From contig NZ_CP024996.1 in the NCBI RefSeq assembly GCF_003719195.1, positions 5,022,001 to 5,086,000 of the forward strand: DNA of 64,000 nt. Direction: 5' to 3'. Positions 18,063 through 26,218 of the stretch are shown here, piece by piece. The notes under the pieces were generated by a model. That model saw only the letters and a list, made by a program, of their open reading frames with translations, had not been told where the DNA came from and ran no database searches. Source of the stretch: Herbaspirillum rubrisubalbicans (GTDB taxonomy: Bacteria > Pseudomonadota > Gammaproteobacteria > Burkholderiales > Burkholderiaceae_D). The translations under genes and the position numbers were made by a program. How positions within the stretch are numbered: the first letter of the stretch is position 1; each line of letters starts with the position of its first letter.

Positions 18063-18968
18063 TTACGCCTGGTGCGCTTGCTGCTGCGCCCACTGGCGGC
18101 AGAACGACAGCAGCGCCGCCAGGCTGGGCGAAGGTGCGCGGTGGCGGCTGACCACCATGTAGAAATGGCGGCGCAGGGTCGGCAGTGGCGTCTCCAGTTC
18201 GACCAGCTTGCCCGATTCGATCAGGTCTTCCACCACCGAGCGCGACAGGCAACTGATGCCCAGCCCTTCGGCCGTGGCGCGCTTGATCGCCTCGGAGTTG
18301 CCGAACTCGAAGGAGGACGGCAGGTGATGCAGGTAGGGAATCAAGGCGTGCTCGACCGCCTCGCGCGTACCGGAGCCGGCCTCGCGCAAGAGCCAGTCGG
18401 CCTGGCGCAGCATCTTCAGCGTGATCTTGCGCGCCTGCGCAACGATGGGGTGAGTGGGTGCAGCCACCACGATCAATTCATCGGTCATCCACGGCTCGAC
18501 CCTGACGTCATCGGCATGGCACGGCCCTTCGATCAAGCCCGCATCCACCTCGAAATTGACCACCGCCTCCACGATGTCGGCCGTATTGGCCACCAGCGCC
18601 CGCACCCGGGCGCCGGCATGGATGCGCCGATACGCCGCGATCATGGCCGGCAGCAGATAGCTGCCGATGGTGGTGGAGGCCCCCAGGTGTAACTCGCTGC
18701 CGGCGGCCGGATCGCTGAACTGACGCTCGATGGTCTGTGCCGCATCCAGCATGTGGCGCGCCTGTGGCAGCAATTGACGGCCACTGTCGTTCAAGACCAG
18801 GCGCTTGCCGACGCGGTCGAACAACTGCACCCCGAGCAGGCTTTCCAGTTCATTCAAGGAGGCACTGGCGGCCGACTGCGACAAGGCCACCATGCCCGCC
18901 GCCGCCGTGGTCGAGCCAGACTGCGCCACCGCCAGGAAAATCTGCAATTGCCGAAGCGTGATCCTCAT
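18063..18968 (-). CDS. LysR-family transcriptional regulator
   Basis: The 301-residue product has the LysR winged helix at the N terminus (MRITLRQLQIFLAVAQSGSTTAAAG, recognition helix SQSAASASLNELE) and a periplasmic-binding-like effector domain from about residue 90. The AGSGTREAVE segment near 205 is typical of CysB/YeiE-type members. The start at 18968 places the HTH at the N terminus. The gene is divergent from the YeiH-type exporter with 162 bases between starts, the usual arrangement of a LysR regulator with its target. Confidence 0.92.
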   Translation of the reverse strand: MRITLRQLQIFLAVAQSGSTTAAAGMVALSQSAASASLNELESLLGVQLFDRVGKRLVLNDSGRQLLPQARHMLDAAQTIERQFSDPAAGSELHLGASTTIGSYLLPAMIAAYRRIHAGARVRALVANTADIVEAVVNFEVDAGLIEGPCHADDVRVEPWMTDELIVVAAPTHPIVAQARKITLKMLRQADWLLREAGSGTREAVEHALIPYLHHLPSSFEFGNSEAIKRATAEGLGISCLSRSVVEDLIESGKLVELETPLPTLRRHFYMVVSRHRAPSPSLAALLSFCRQWAQQQAHQA

Positions 18969-19025
18969 TGATCCTCCTTTATGCATTTCTGACATAGTGG
19001 TGTGCAGAAAACGCCACCTCAAATT

Positions 19026-19042
19026 TACCTATAAAACAGGTA
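19026..19042. promoter_or_regulatory. Candidate LysR operator in the divergent yeiH region
   Basis: A perfect TACCT-N7-AGGTA inverted repeat lies midway between the LysR and exporter starts. LysR proteins bind imperfect dyads of this spacing, often containing T-N11-A. Assignment is by position and symmetry only. Confidence 0.4.
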
Positions 19043-19130
19043 GATATTAGCAAAATAACGCGTTTTTCTTTTATCAGCCCGACGCGTAAAGTGCACTCCA
19101 TCGACAGCATCATCCTTCGTGGAGAGCATC

Positions 19131-20180
19131 ATGCGTAGCGCAACCCAAACTTCCCCCCTGCATCCGGCCATAGCCGGCATGGCGCTCTCCGGCGCCGTGG
19201 CCTGGGCCGCCATCAACCTGGGCAATATCGGCTGGCTACAAAGCCATGGCTTCTCGGCGCTGACGGTAGCCATCGTGCTGGGCATCCTGATCGGCAACAC
19301 CGTCTATGCGCGCATGGGCGCCTATTGCGGCGAAGGCGTGCGCTTTTCCAAGCAGACCTTGCTGCGCGCCGGCATCATCCTCTACGGTTTTCGCCTGACC
19401 TTCCAGGACATCGCCCACGTCGGCCTGGCCGGGGTGGTGATCGATGCCGCCATGCTCTTGTCCACCTTCGGCCTGGCCTGGCTGGTGGGTACCAAGCTGT
19501 TGAAGCTGGATCGCGATGCGGCACTGTTGATCGGCGCCGGCAGCTCCATCTGCGGCGCCGCCGCGGTGATGGCCACCGAACCGGTACTGCGTGCGCGCAG
19601 CGAACAGGTGACTGTGGCGGTCTCTACCGTGGTGATCTTCGGCTCGCTGGCGATCTTCCTCTATCCCCTGCTCTATACGCTGCAGGCCGAACCGATGTGG
19701 GGAATGCGCCTGCCGGACTTCGGTGTCTACATCGGCTCCACCGTTCATGAAGTAGCCCAGGTCCTGGCGGCGGCCCGCTCCATCGACCAGCACACCGCCG
19801 ATGTGGCCGTGATCACCAAGATGGTCCGCGTGATGATGCTGGCGCCCTTCCTGCTGATGCTGTCGATGAAGGCCGCACCGAGCGTCTCGGGTCACCAGCA
19901 CCAGCAAAAGAAGCTGTCCATTCCCTGGTTCGCCTTTGCCTTCATCGGTGTGGTGGTGTTCAATTCCTTCTTCCCGCTGCCGGCCCACCTCAACCAGCTG
20001 GTGCTGCAGGCCGATACCCTGATGCTGGCCATGGCCATGGCCGCCCTGGGCTTGTCCACCCACCTCTCGGCCCTGCGCAGCGCCGGCATGAAGCCGATGA
20101 TCCTGGGCGCCGTGCTGTTCGCCTGGCTGGTCATCGGTGGCGCACTGGTCAACGGCGCACTGGGACGCTTGCTGGCCTGA
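19131..20180 (+). CDS. YeiH/UPF0324-family putative sulfate/sulfite exporter
   Basis: The 349-residue product is an inner membrane protein with about ten hydrophobic helices. It carries the UPF0324 signature regions: GILIGN near 50, LRAGIILYGFRLTFQDI near 90, GAGSSICGAAAVMATEP near 140 and STVHEVAQVLAAA near 210. Family members have been linked to sulfite or cysteine-derived sulfur export. GGAGAG lies four bases before the ATG at 19131; a GTG at 19119 is an alternative. The divergent LysR gene is probably its regulator. Confidence 0.88.
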   Translation: MRSATQTSPLHPAIAGMALSGAVAWAAINLGNIGWLQSHGFSALTVAIVLGILIGNTVYARMGAYCGEGVRFSKQTLLRAGIILYGFRLTFQDIAHVGLAGVVIDAAMLLSTFGLAWLVGTKLLKLDRDAALLIGAGSSICGAAAVMATEPVLRARSEQVTVAVSTVVIFGSLAIFLYPLLYTLQAEPMWGMRLPDFGVYIGSTVHEVAQVLAAARSIDQHTADVAVITKMVRVMMLAPFLLMLSMKAAPSVSGHQHQQKKLSIPWFAFAFIGVVVFNSFFPLPAHLNQLVLQADTLMLAMAMAALGLSTHLSALRSAGMKPMILGAVLFAWLVIGGALVNGALGRLLA

Positions 20181-20203
20181 TCCTGATCGGACTACATCAA
20201 AGC

Positions 20204-20240
20204 AAGAAAGGCGCGATCCGCAAGGACCGCGCCTTTTTCT
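20204..20240. terminator. Bidirectional terminator after the YeiH-type gene
   Basis: AAAGGCGCG (20207-20215) pairs with CGCGCCTTT (20228-20236), followed by TTCTT and preceded by AAGAAA. It separates two convergent genes. Confidence 0.8.
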
Positions 20241-20286
20241 TGTGCATCAGGAAAACTGATTCAAGGGCACACCAGGTTCAGTTTCT

Positions 20287-20757
20287 TCAATGCAGCTCCC
20301 CGCGCTGGATCAGCTCGCGGATGATGCGCACCGTATCGATATCGGCTTCCTGGTAGGCCGAGCGGCGGAAGTTGTCGTAGAAGGCGGCTTCCCCGCTGAC
20401 ATCCTCGGGCTGGCCATCGTCATATTCGAAGCGCACGAAGAGCACCTCGGCCTGTGGTTCCTCGATGGTCATGCTCATGCGCGAGGCCGGGATATCGCCC
20501 TGGGCCGGCACGTCGTAGAGCACCTGGATCTGCGGCAGGTAGCTCACCTGGTCGATGATCACCAGCTCGCCATAGCGCAGCTCGCGGCGCACGCGGTCCA
20601 GGCTTTTCTCCAGCAGGCGGCAATCGTCCAGGTGCGGCATGAACAACTGCGGCGACTCGGCGCGCATGACCAGGCCGCGCCACAACTGTTCGCGGGTCAG
20701 GGGATCGATCAGCGGGTTGAGCGGATCGTTGATCTGGATGAGGTGGTTGAATTTCAT
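20287..20757 (-). CDS. SRPBCC-superfamily protein (DUF1857/AtaL-like)
   Basis: The 156-residue product resembles the DUF1857 (AtaL-like) family of START/SRPBCC ligand-binding proteins. It opens with MKFNHLIQINDPLNPLIDPLTREQLW, where the LTREQLWRGLVMRAE segment is typical. Its LSYLPQI-like segment (VSYLPQIQVLYDVP) and a C-terminal long helix fit the fold. The start at 20757 was chosen because it begins at the family N terminus. The ligand and function are unknown. Confidence 0.8.
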   Translation of the reverse strand: MKFNHLIQINDPLNPLIDPLTREQLWRGLVMRAESPQLFMPHLDDCRLLEKSLDRVRRELRYGELVIIDQVSYLPQIQVLYDVPAQGDIPASRMSMTIEEPQAEVLFVRFEYDDGQPEDVSGEAAFYDNFRRSAYQEADIDTVRIIRELIQRGELH

Positions 20758-20882
20758 GGTAGCTCTCGTGATGTTGTTGCCGCCGGCAATGCGGCATTGT
20801 CCCACAGGCGTACCGAGACGGTGCGGGCGGGCTGCTACAATGGCACCTCGTTTCTTCTCCTGCCCACGCCGATCGCCTCCGT

Positions 20883-22955
20883 ATGTCTGCCCCCTCCTTC
20901 GGCCTGAACAAGCCGCAAAGCGAAGCCGTCCACTACATGGCCGGGCCCTGCCTGGTGCTGGCCGGCGCCGGCTCGGGCAAGACCCGCGTGATCACGCAGA
21001 AGATCGCGCACCTGATCGAAAACTGTGGCTACGAATCGCGCAACATCGCCGCGCTGACCTTCACCAACAAGGCCGCGCTGGAAATGCAGGAACGCATCGC
21101 CAAGCTGCTCAAGGATCCCAAGCAAGCCAAGCACCTGACGGTCTCGACCTTCCATTCACTGGGGGTGAAGATCCTGCGCCAGGAGTCCAAGCATCTGGGG
21201 TTGAAGGACCGCTTTTCCATCATGGACAGCGACGATTGTTTTTCCCTGGTACAAGAACTGGCGGTGACCACCGACAAGGCCATCATCCGCGGCATCCAGA
21301 ATTCGATTTCGCTGTGGAAGAACGGTCTGGTCGATCCCGACCTGGCCGAAAAGAATGCCCGCACCGAAGACGAAGCCCAGGCTGCCCGTATCTACCGCAG
21401 CTATGTGGCGACCCTGAAGGCTTACCAGGCGGTCGATTTCGATGACCTGATCCGCCTGCCGGTGGAACTGTTCCGCAGCAACGAGGAAGTGCGCGACCGC
21501 TGGCAGCGCAAGCTGCGCTATCTGTTGATCGACGAATACCAGGACACCAATACCTGCCAATACGAACTGGTCAAGCTGCTGGTCACCGGCGTGGGCAAGA
21601 AGCCGATGTTTACCGCCGTAGGCGACGACGACCAGGCCATCTATGCCTGGCGCGGCGCCACCATCGAGAACCTGAAACTGCTGGGCGTGGACTTTCCCAA
21701 CCTGCACCTGATCAAGCTGGAACAGAACTACCGCTCCAGCACGCGCATCCTGCAGGCGGCCAACGCGGTCATCTCCAACAACCCCAAGCTGTTCGACAAG
21801 ACCCTGTGGTCCGAGCACGGCCTGGGTGATCCGATCACGGTCATGGCCATGGATGACGAAGAAGCCGAAGCCGACCAGATCGCCATCACGCTCTCGGCAC
21901 ACCGCTTCGAGCGACGCGCCAAGTTTGCCGATTACGCCATCCTCTATCGCGGCAACCACCAGGCGCGCATCCTGGAAAAATCGCTGCGGCGCGAACGCAT
22001 TCCCTACGTGATGTCGGGCGGCCAGAGTTACTTCGACCGTGCCGAGATCAAGGACATCATTGCCTACCTGCGCCTGATCGCCAACCAGGACGACGACCCC
22101 GCCTTCATCCGCGCCGTCACCACCCCGCGCCGGGGCGTCGGCCAGGCCACGCTGGAAGTGCTGGGCACGCTGGCCGGGCAATGGCAGTGTTCCTTGTTCG
22201 AAGCGGTCTACAAGGGCGGCCTGGAAGACAAGCTGACCGACCGCCAGTTGCTGCCGCTGCGCAAGTTCTGCGACTTCATCAATGCGCTGGAGTCGCGCGC
22301 CACCCGCCCCGGCCCCTCCGGCAGCGGCGCCGAGGCCGGCCGCGTGCTGGACGACATGATGGAAGCCATCAACTACGAGTTCTATCTCTACGACAGCTTC
22401 GAAGAACGGGCCGCGCAGGCGCGCTGGCAGAACGTGGTGGACTTCATCAACTGGCTGAAGGAACGCGCCTGCGGCGGACGCGATGGTGAAGGCGAAGAAA
22501 AGAACCTGCTGGAAATCACCCAGATGGTGGCCCTCATGAGTATGCTCGAAGGCCGCGACGAAGAGCAGGATGCAGTGCGCATGTCCACGCTCCATGCCTC
22601 CAAGGGATTGGAGTTTCCGCATGTGTTCCTGGTCGGCGTGGAAGAAGGCATCCTGCCGCACAAGGGCGACCCCGACACCCCGCCCGAAGCAGCCGCCGCG
22701 CGTGTGGAAGAAGAGCGGCGTCTGATGTACGTGGGCATCACCCGTGCCCAGCGTTCGCTGCACCTGTCCTGGTGCAAGCGCCGCAAGCGCGCCAAGGAAG
22801 TGATCGAATGCCAGATCTCGCGCTTCGTCAAGGAGATGCGCCTGGATGAAGGCGAAGCGGTGCCGCAGGAAAGCGAGAAGATCACGCCGCAGGCACGGCT
22901 GGCCAATTTGAAGGCCTTGCTGCAGAAGCCCAGGAATACACCAAAACAAAGCTAG
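20883..22955 (+). CDS. rep: ATP-dependent DNA helicase Rep
   Basis: Rep is a 3'-5' superfamily 1A helicase that removes proteins ahead of the replication fork. The 690-residue product has the motifs in order: Walker A AGAGSGKTRVITQKI (near 25), LTFTNKAA, Walker B LLIDEYQDTN (near 220), GDDDQAIYAWRGA (motif III), QNYRSS (motif IV), and the C-terminal STLHASKGLEFPHVF and YVGITRAQ motifs. Length and N terminus (FGLNKPQSEAVHY) match Rep better than UvrD or PcrA. It is monocistronic and borders the accessory island. Confidence 0.95.
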   Translation: MSAPSFGLNKPQSEAVHYMAGPCLVLAGAGSGKTRVITQKIAHLIENCGYESRNIAALTFTNKAALEMQERIAKLLKDPKQAKHLTVSTFHSLGVKILRQESKHLGLKDRFSIMDSDDCFSLVQELAVTTDKAIIRGIQNSISLWKNGLVDPDLAEKNARTEDEAQAARIYRSYVATLKAYQAVDFDDLIRLPVELFRSNEEVRDRWQRKLRYLLIDEYQDTNTCQYELVKLLVTGVGKKPMFTAVGDDDQAIYAWRGATIENLKLLGVDFPNLHLIKLEQNYRSSTRILQAANAVISNNPKLFDKTLWSEHGLGDPITVMAMDDEEAEADQIAITLSAHRFERRAKFADYAILYRGNHQARILEKSLRRERIPYVMSGGQSYFDRAEIKDIIAYLRLIANQDDDPAFIRAVTTPRRGVGQATLEVLGTLAGQWQCSLFEAVYKGGLEDKLTDRQLLPLRKFCDFINALESRATRPGPSGSGAEAGRVLDDMMEAINYEFYLYDSFEERAAQARWQNVVDFINWLKERACGGRDGEGEEKNLLEITQMVALMSMLEGRDEEQDAVRMSTLHASKGLEFPHVFLVGVEEGILPHKGDPDTPPEAAAARVEEERRLMYVGITRAQRSLHLSWCKRRKRAKEVIECQISRFVKEMRLDEGEAVPQESEKITPQARLANLKALLQKPRNTPKQS

Positions 22956-23041
22956 GGCAGCCTTCAGAATTTTAAAGGCAGCGATAGGTCGCCTGGTCGA
23001 GATACTGCGACTGTGACAATCCAGACAAGCTCTTCTTACAT

Positions 23042-23791
23042 TCAATAACGGAAAAAGAATGCACCCATCTCTGGTGGATCGCCCGGCTTGCGTTGCGCCT
23101 TGGTGGTCTTTTTGAGGTCCACGCCTGATGGATCTTTTAATCCAAGCACGGAAAATACGCGTTGTGCCGCTTTAGCGAATGGGGTCCATTGCAGCATCAG
23201 CATGAAAATGACAAAGGTCCAACCAAATGCAATCCCCCCCCACGCAATCCAAAACGGAAACTCAAAAATAACGCGGTTAAAACCAAAAGCTAGAAAACCG
23301 AAGTAGGTGACCGCAGGAGGAAATATTCCAGAAAAAATAAACCACCAGCGGAAAACCAACGTATAGAAGGCACGCCGCCCTCGCACGCAATGCGGATATA
23401 ACGCAATTGTCCGGTCAGCAGGATTGGCAAGTGCGACCAGTTCGAAATACTCTCCCTGCCAAACAACCGCCGCATCGACGACATCGCCCTCTTTGAATGG
23501 GCTCCGCCATAGCCAGCCTTTAACTTTTTTTCCACCCAGATCGAATTCGACGTAGTCGGCTTCTTCCTGCAGACTGGCCGCATTTGAGGCAGTCGCGATT
23601 GCCTGTCCTCCCATGCCTGCCGCAGCCAGGGCAACGGAGACCATGCCCATCCTGGCTTTGTCTTTGCGCGTGAGAACAAAGCTCGCCTCGCCGCGCTCGC
23701 AGGTGTAATGTCGGATCGTGCCGCTGATCTTGATTAGCTCGCCGGTTTCAACCTGGCCAAGCGTTATCTGACATAGGGCGTTTGTTTCCAT
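23042..23791 (-). CDS. Putative T6SS immunity (or effector-associated) membrane protein A1
   Basis: The 249-residue protein has a soluble N-terminal part with a beta-rich ISGTIRHYTCERGEASFVL region, then two strongly hydrophobic segments (about 140-165 and 170-195). A conserved cytoplasmic tail ends KTTKAQRK...GAFFFRY. The first 45 or so residues match A2, but the rest is nearly identical to the neighbouring B1, so the gene is a mosaic. The start at 23791 aligns with that of A2; an ATG nine bases upstream is possible. As I recall, homologues in Burkholderiales carry the label putative T6SS effector; its position behind a VasX-like toxin favours immunity. It is the last gene of the island. Confidence 0.7.
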   Translation of the reverse strand: METNALCQITLGQVETGELIKISGTIRHYTCERGEASFVLTRKDKARMGMVSVALAAAGMGGQAIATASNAASLQEEADYVEFDLGGKKVKGWLWRSPFKEGDVVDAAVVWQGEYFELVALANPADRTIALYPHCVRGRRAFYTLVFRWWFIFSGIFPPAVTYFGFLAFGFNRVIFEFPFWIAWGGIAFGWTFVIFMLMLQWTPFAKAAQRVFSVLGLKDPSGVDLKKTTKAQRKPGDPPEMGAFFFRY

Positions 23792-23811
23792 AGAGGGCAT
23801 TTCAAATTCAT

Positions 23812-24549
23812 TTAATAACGGAAGAAGAATGCGCCCATTTCTGGTGGATCGCCCGACTTGCGTTGTGCCTTGGTGGTCTTTTTGAGATCCACGCCTGATG
23901 GATCTTTTAATCCCAGCACGGAAAATACGCGTTGTGCCGCTTTACCGAATGGGGTCCATTGCAGCATCAGCATGAAAATTACGAAGGTCCACCCTAACGC
24001 TATTACAGCCCACGCCCCCCAGAAAGGCAGCTCAAAAAAATATCTGTAAGAACCGGTCAACCAGATAAGAAGAGATGTGCTGACTGGCGTGATTACTCCA
24101 GCAAAAATAAACCACCAGCGAAAAACCAGCGCATAGAAGGCACGCCGCCCTCGCACGCAATGCGGATATAACGCAATCGTCCGATCAGCAGGCTTCGCCA
24201 GTGCGACTAGCTCGAAATACTCTCCTTGCCAAACAACCGCCGCATCGACGACATCGCCCTCTTTGAACGGGCTACGCCATAGCCAGCCTTTGACTTCCTT
24301 GCCATCCAGATCGAATTCAACGTAGTCGGCTTCTTCCTGTAGACTGGCCACGTTCGAGGCAGTCGCGATTGCCTGCCCCCCCATTCCTGCGGCAGCAAGG
24401 GCTACAGAGACCATGCCCATTCCTGTCTTGTCTTTCTTGGTCAAGACAAAGCTAGCTTCGTCTCTTTTACTGACATAATTTTTTATTTCACCACTGATCT
24501 TTATCAGGCCATTTACCTGGCCTGGTGTTTCCAAGTACTGATCCATCAT
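23812..24549 (-). CDS. Putative T6SS immunity (or effector-associated) membrane protein B1
   Basis: The 245-residue protein is close to B2 except in the membrane hairpin. Conserved parts are ISGEIKNYVSKRDEASFVL, the Gly-rich ALAAAGMGGQAIATASN segment (about 50-68), GWLWRSPFKEGDVVD, ALYPHCVRGRRAFY and the tail GLKDPSGVDLKKTTKAQRK. Two membrane segments lie at about 138-165 and 175-197. The Shine-Dalgarno (TAGGAG) for this gene lies in a copied remnant of the effector gene end just upstream. Immunity is inferred from context; no biochemical function is shown. Confidence 0.7.
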   Translation of the reverse strand: MMDQYLETPGQVNGLIKISGEIKNYVSKRDEASFVLTKKDKTGMGMVSVALAAAGMGGQAIATASNVASLQEEADYVEFDLDGKEVKGWLWRSPFKEGDVVDAAVVWQGEYFELVALAKPADRTIALYPHCVRGRRAFYALVFRWWFIFAGVITPVSTSLLIWLTGSYRYFFELPFWGAWAVIALGWTFVIFMLMLQWTPFGKAAQRVFSVLGLKDPSGVDLKKTTKAQRKSGDPPEMGAFFFRY

Positions 24550-24584
24550 CCGACTCCTACCGCGATCAACTCTTTTCCCAGTTT
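24546..24584 (-). pseudogene. Remnant of the 3' end of the VasX-like effector gene
   Basis: On the minus strand this piece reads KLGKELIAVGVG followed by TGA, with the stop overlapping the B1 start as ATGA. The intact effector ends ELGKALIAVGVG and overlaps B2 in the same way. Homology stops about 39 bases upstream, where the frame meets a TAA. It marks the left edge of the duplicated effector-tail/B/A unit and still supplies the B1 ribosome binding site. Confidence 0.85.
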
Positions 24585-24710
24585 TTATCAGTCGCTATTT
24601 TCTGATCCTTTAGTACTTGAAATAGAAAACCTCAAGTTCAGGAAGGCAGAAGCTTCCAGACTCGGATTTCGGCCACCATGTGAATGGTGTCCGGCGAGAT
24701 GCTGATTTGC

Positions 24711-25460
24711 TCAATACCGGAAGAAGAATGCCCCCATTTCCGGTGGATCGCCCTGCTTACGTTGTGCTTTGCTTGTCTTCTTCAAATCAATAGAGGCCGG
24801 ACTGGGCAATCCAAGTATCTGAAATATTCGCTGCGATGTCTTAGCAAATGGTGCCCATTGTCTCGCCAGCATAACAGTGACGAAGCTTAGACCAGCGACA
24901 ACACCTGCCCCGGTTATCCAAAAATCTTCACCAAAGATAAATTCCGGTCGTCCGACTGCCCAAAGCGCTACTGCCGTTGAGGCAAGCCCGAACAATACCG
25001 CAAACGCAAACCACCATTTCAACACCGACGAATAGAAAGCGCCTCTTCCACGCACGCAATGCGGATACAAAGCAATAAGCCTTTCGGAGGGCTTTGCCAT
25101 GGCCATGAGTTCGTAATAGTCTCCTTGCCAGACGGCCACTACATCCACATCATCAGCTTCAGAAAATGGACTTCTCCACAACCAGCCTTTCACCCGCTGT
25201 CCATTTAGTTCGAAGCTAACAAAATCAGCCTCTTCATTTATCTGTGACGCGTTCGTTGCTGTCCCTATAGCCTGGCCCCCCATACCGGTGGCTGCCAGGG
25301 CAACCGCGACCATGCCCATTCTGTATTTATCTTTTTTGGCCAAAACGAAGCTCACCTCATCTCGCTCGCAGGTGTAATGCCGGATCGTGCCGCTGATCTT
25401 GATCAGCGCGCCGGTTTCAACCTCGCCAAGCGCTACCTGACATGGGGCGTTTGTTTCCAT
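24711..25460 (-). CDS. Putative T6SS immunity (or effector-associated) membrane protein A2
   Basis: The 249-residue protein has the A-type N terminus (METNAPCQVALGEVETGALIKISG) and keeps the common plan: Gly-rich segment, GWLWRSPF, ALYPHCVRGRG, two membrane segments and the GAFFFRY end. It is the most diverged of the four after residue 50, for example FVSFELNGQRVKGW, SVLKWWFAFAVLFG and ILGLPSPASIDLKKTSKAQ. It may therefore represent the original A gene before A1 was converted by B1. It lies 20 bases after B2, and a 161-base gap with the effector-tail remnant follows. Confidence 0.7.
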   Translation of the reverse strand: METNAPCQVALGEVETGALIKISGTIRHYTCERDEVSFVLAKKDKYRMGMVAVALAATGMGGQAIGTATNASQINEEADFVSFELNGQRVKGWLWRSPFSEADDVDVVAVWQGDYYELMAMAKPSERLIALYPHCVRGRGAFYSSVLKWWFAFAVLFGLASTAVALWAVGRPEFIFGEDFWITGAGVVAGLSFVTVMLARQWAPFAKTSQRIFQILGLPSPASIDLKKTSKAQRKQGDPPEMGAFFFRY

Positions 25461-25480
25461 AGTGGGTATTTCAAATTCAC

Positions 25481-26218
25481 TTAATAACGGAAGAAGAATG
25501 CGCCCATCTCTGGCGGATCGTCCGGCTTGCGTTGTGCCTTGGTCGTCTTCTTGAGATCCACGCCTGATGGATCTTTTAATCCCAGCACGGAAAATACGCG
25601 TTGTGCAGCTTTACCAAACGGGATCCATTGCCGCATCAGCATGAAGATAATAAAAGTCCAACCTATCGAAAAACCGGCCCACGTTGCCCAGAACGGAAAC
25701 TCAAAAAAGAAATCATTAGCTCCTGACGCCCAGATGATCAAAGACGTGCAAGTAGGTGGAAATATTCCTGCAAAAACTATCCACCAACGGAATACAAGCG
25801 TGTAAAAAGCACGCCTCCCTCGTACACAATGTGGATACAGTGCAATCATTCGGTCAGAGGGCTTTGCGAGTGCGACTAATTCAAAATAGTCCCCCTGCCA
25901 GGCGACCACCGCATCGACTTGATCGCCATCATTAAAAGGGCTTCGCCATAGCCAGCCTTTGACTTTCTTGCCTTCCAGATCGAACTCCACATAGTCAGCC
26001 TCCTCCTGCAGACTGGCCGCATTTGAGGCAGTCGCAATCGCCTGCCCTCCCATGCCTACCGCAGCCAAGGCAACGGAGACCATGCCCATTCCTGTCTTGT
26101 CTTTCTTGGTCAAGACAAAGCTAGCTTCGTCCCTTTTACTGACATAATTTTTTATTTTGCCACTGATCTTCATCAGGCCATTCGCTTGGCCTGGTGTTTC
26201 TAAGTACTGATCCATCAT
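25481..26218 (-). CDS. Putative T6SS immunity (or effector-associated) membrane protein B2
   Basis: The 245-residue protein starts inside the stop codon of the effector gene (ATGA overlap), which makes it the primary candidate for cognate immunity. Like B1 it has ISGKIKNYVSKRDEASFVL, the Gly-rich GMGGQAIATASN segment, GWLWRSPFNDGDQVDAVVAW and two membrane helices (WWIVFAGIFPP..., then IGWTFIIFMLMRQW). The loop between the helices differs from B1 (SGANDFFFEFPFW against TGSYRYFFELPFW). Membrane immunity is what would be expected for a pore-forming effector. Confidence 0.75.
   Translation of the reverse strand: MMDQYLETPGQANGLMKISGKIKNYVSKRDEASFVLTKKDKTGMGMVSVALAAVGMGGQAIATASNAASLQEEADYVEFDLEGKKVKGWLWRSPFNDGDQVDAVVAWQGDYFELVALAKPSDRMIALYPHCVRGRRAFYTLVFRWWIVFAGIFPPTCTSLIIWASGANDFFFEFPFWATWAGFSIGWTFIIFMLMRQWIPFGKAAQRVFSVLGLKDPSGVDLKKTTKAQRKPDDPPEMGAFFFRY

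Larger units (their letters stand above)
23042..26218 (-). repeat. Tandem duplication of a two-gene (B-A) membrane-protein unit
   Basis: Four related genes lie head to tail on the minus strand in the order B2, A2, B1, A1. The B genes share the N terminus MMDQYLETPGQ, and the A genes share METNA-CQ. Each B-A junction is the same, with a 20-base gap of nearly identical sequence (23792-23811 and 25461-25480). The second unit starts inside a copied effector tail. The repeats reach near identity over the 3' ends of A1, B1 and B2. GC is lower than in the flanking genome. Confidence 0.9.

Noticed and set aside
21156..23045. Minus-strand open frame opposite rep
   Set aside because: It is antisense to rep; no start signal or conserved sequence was seen.
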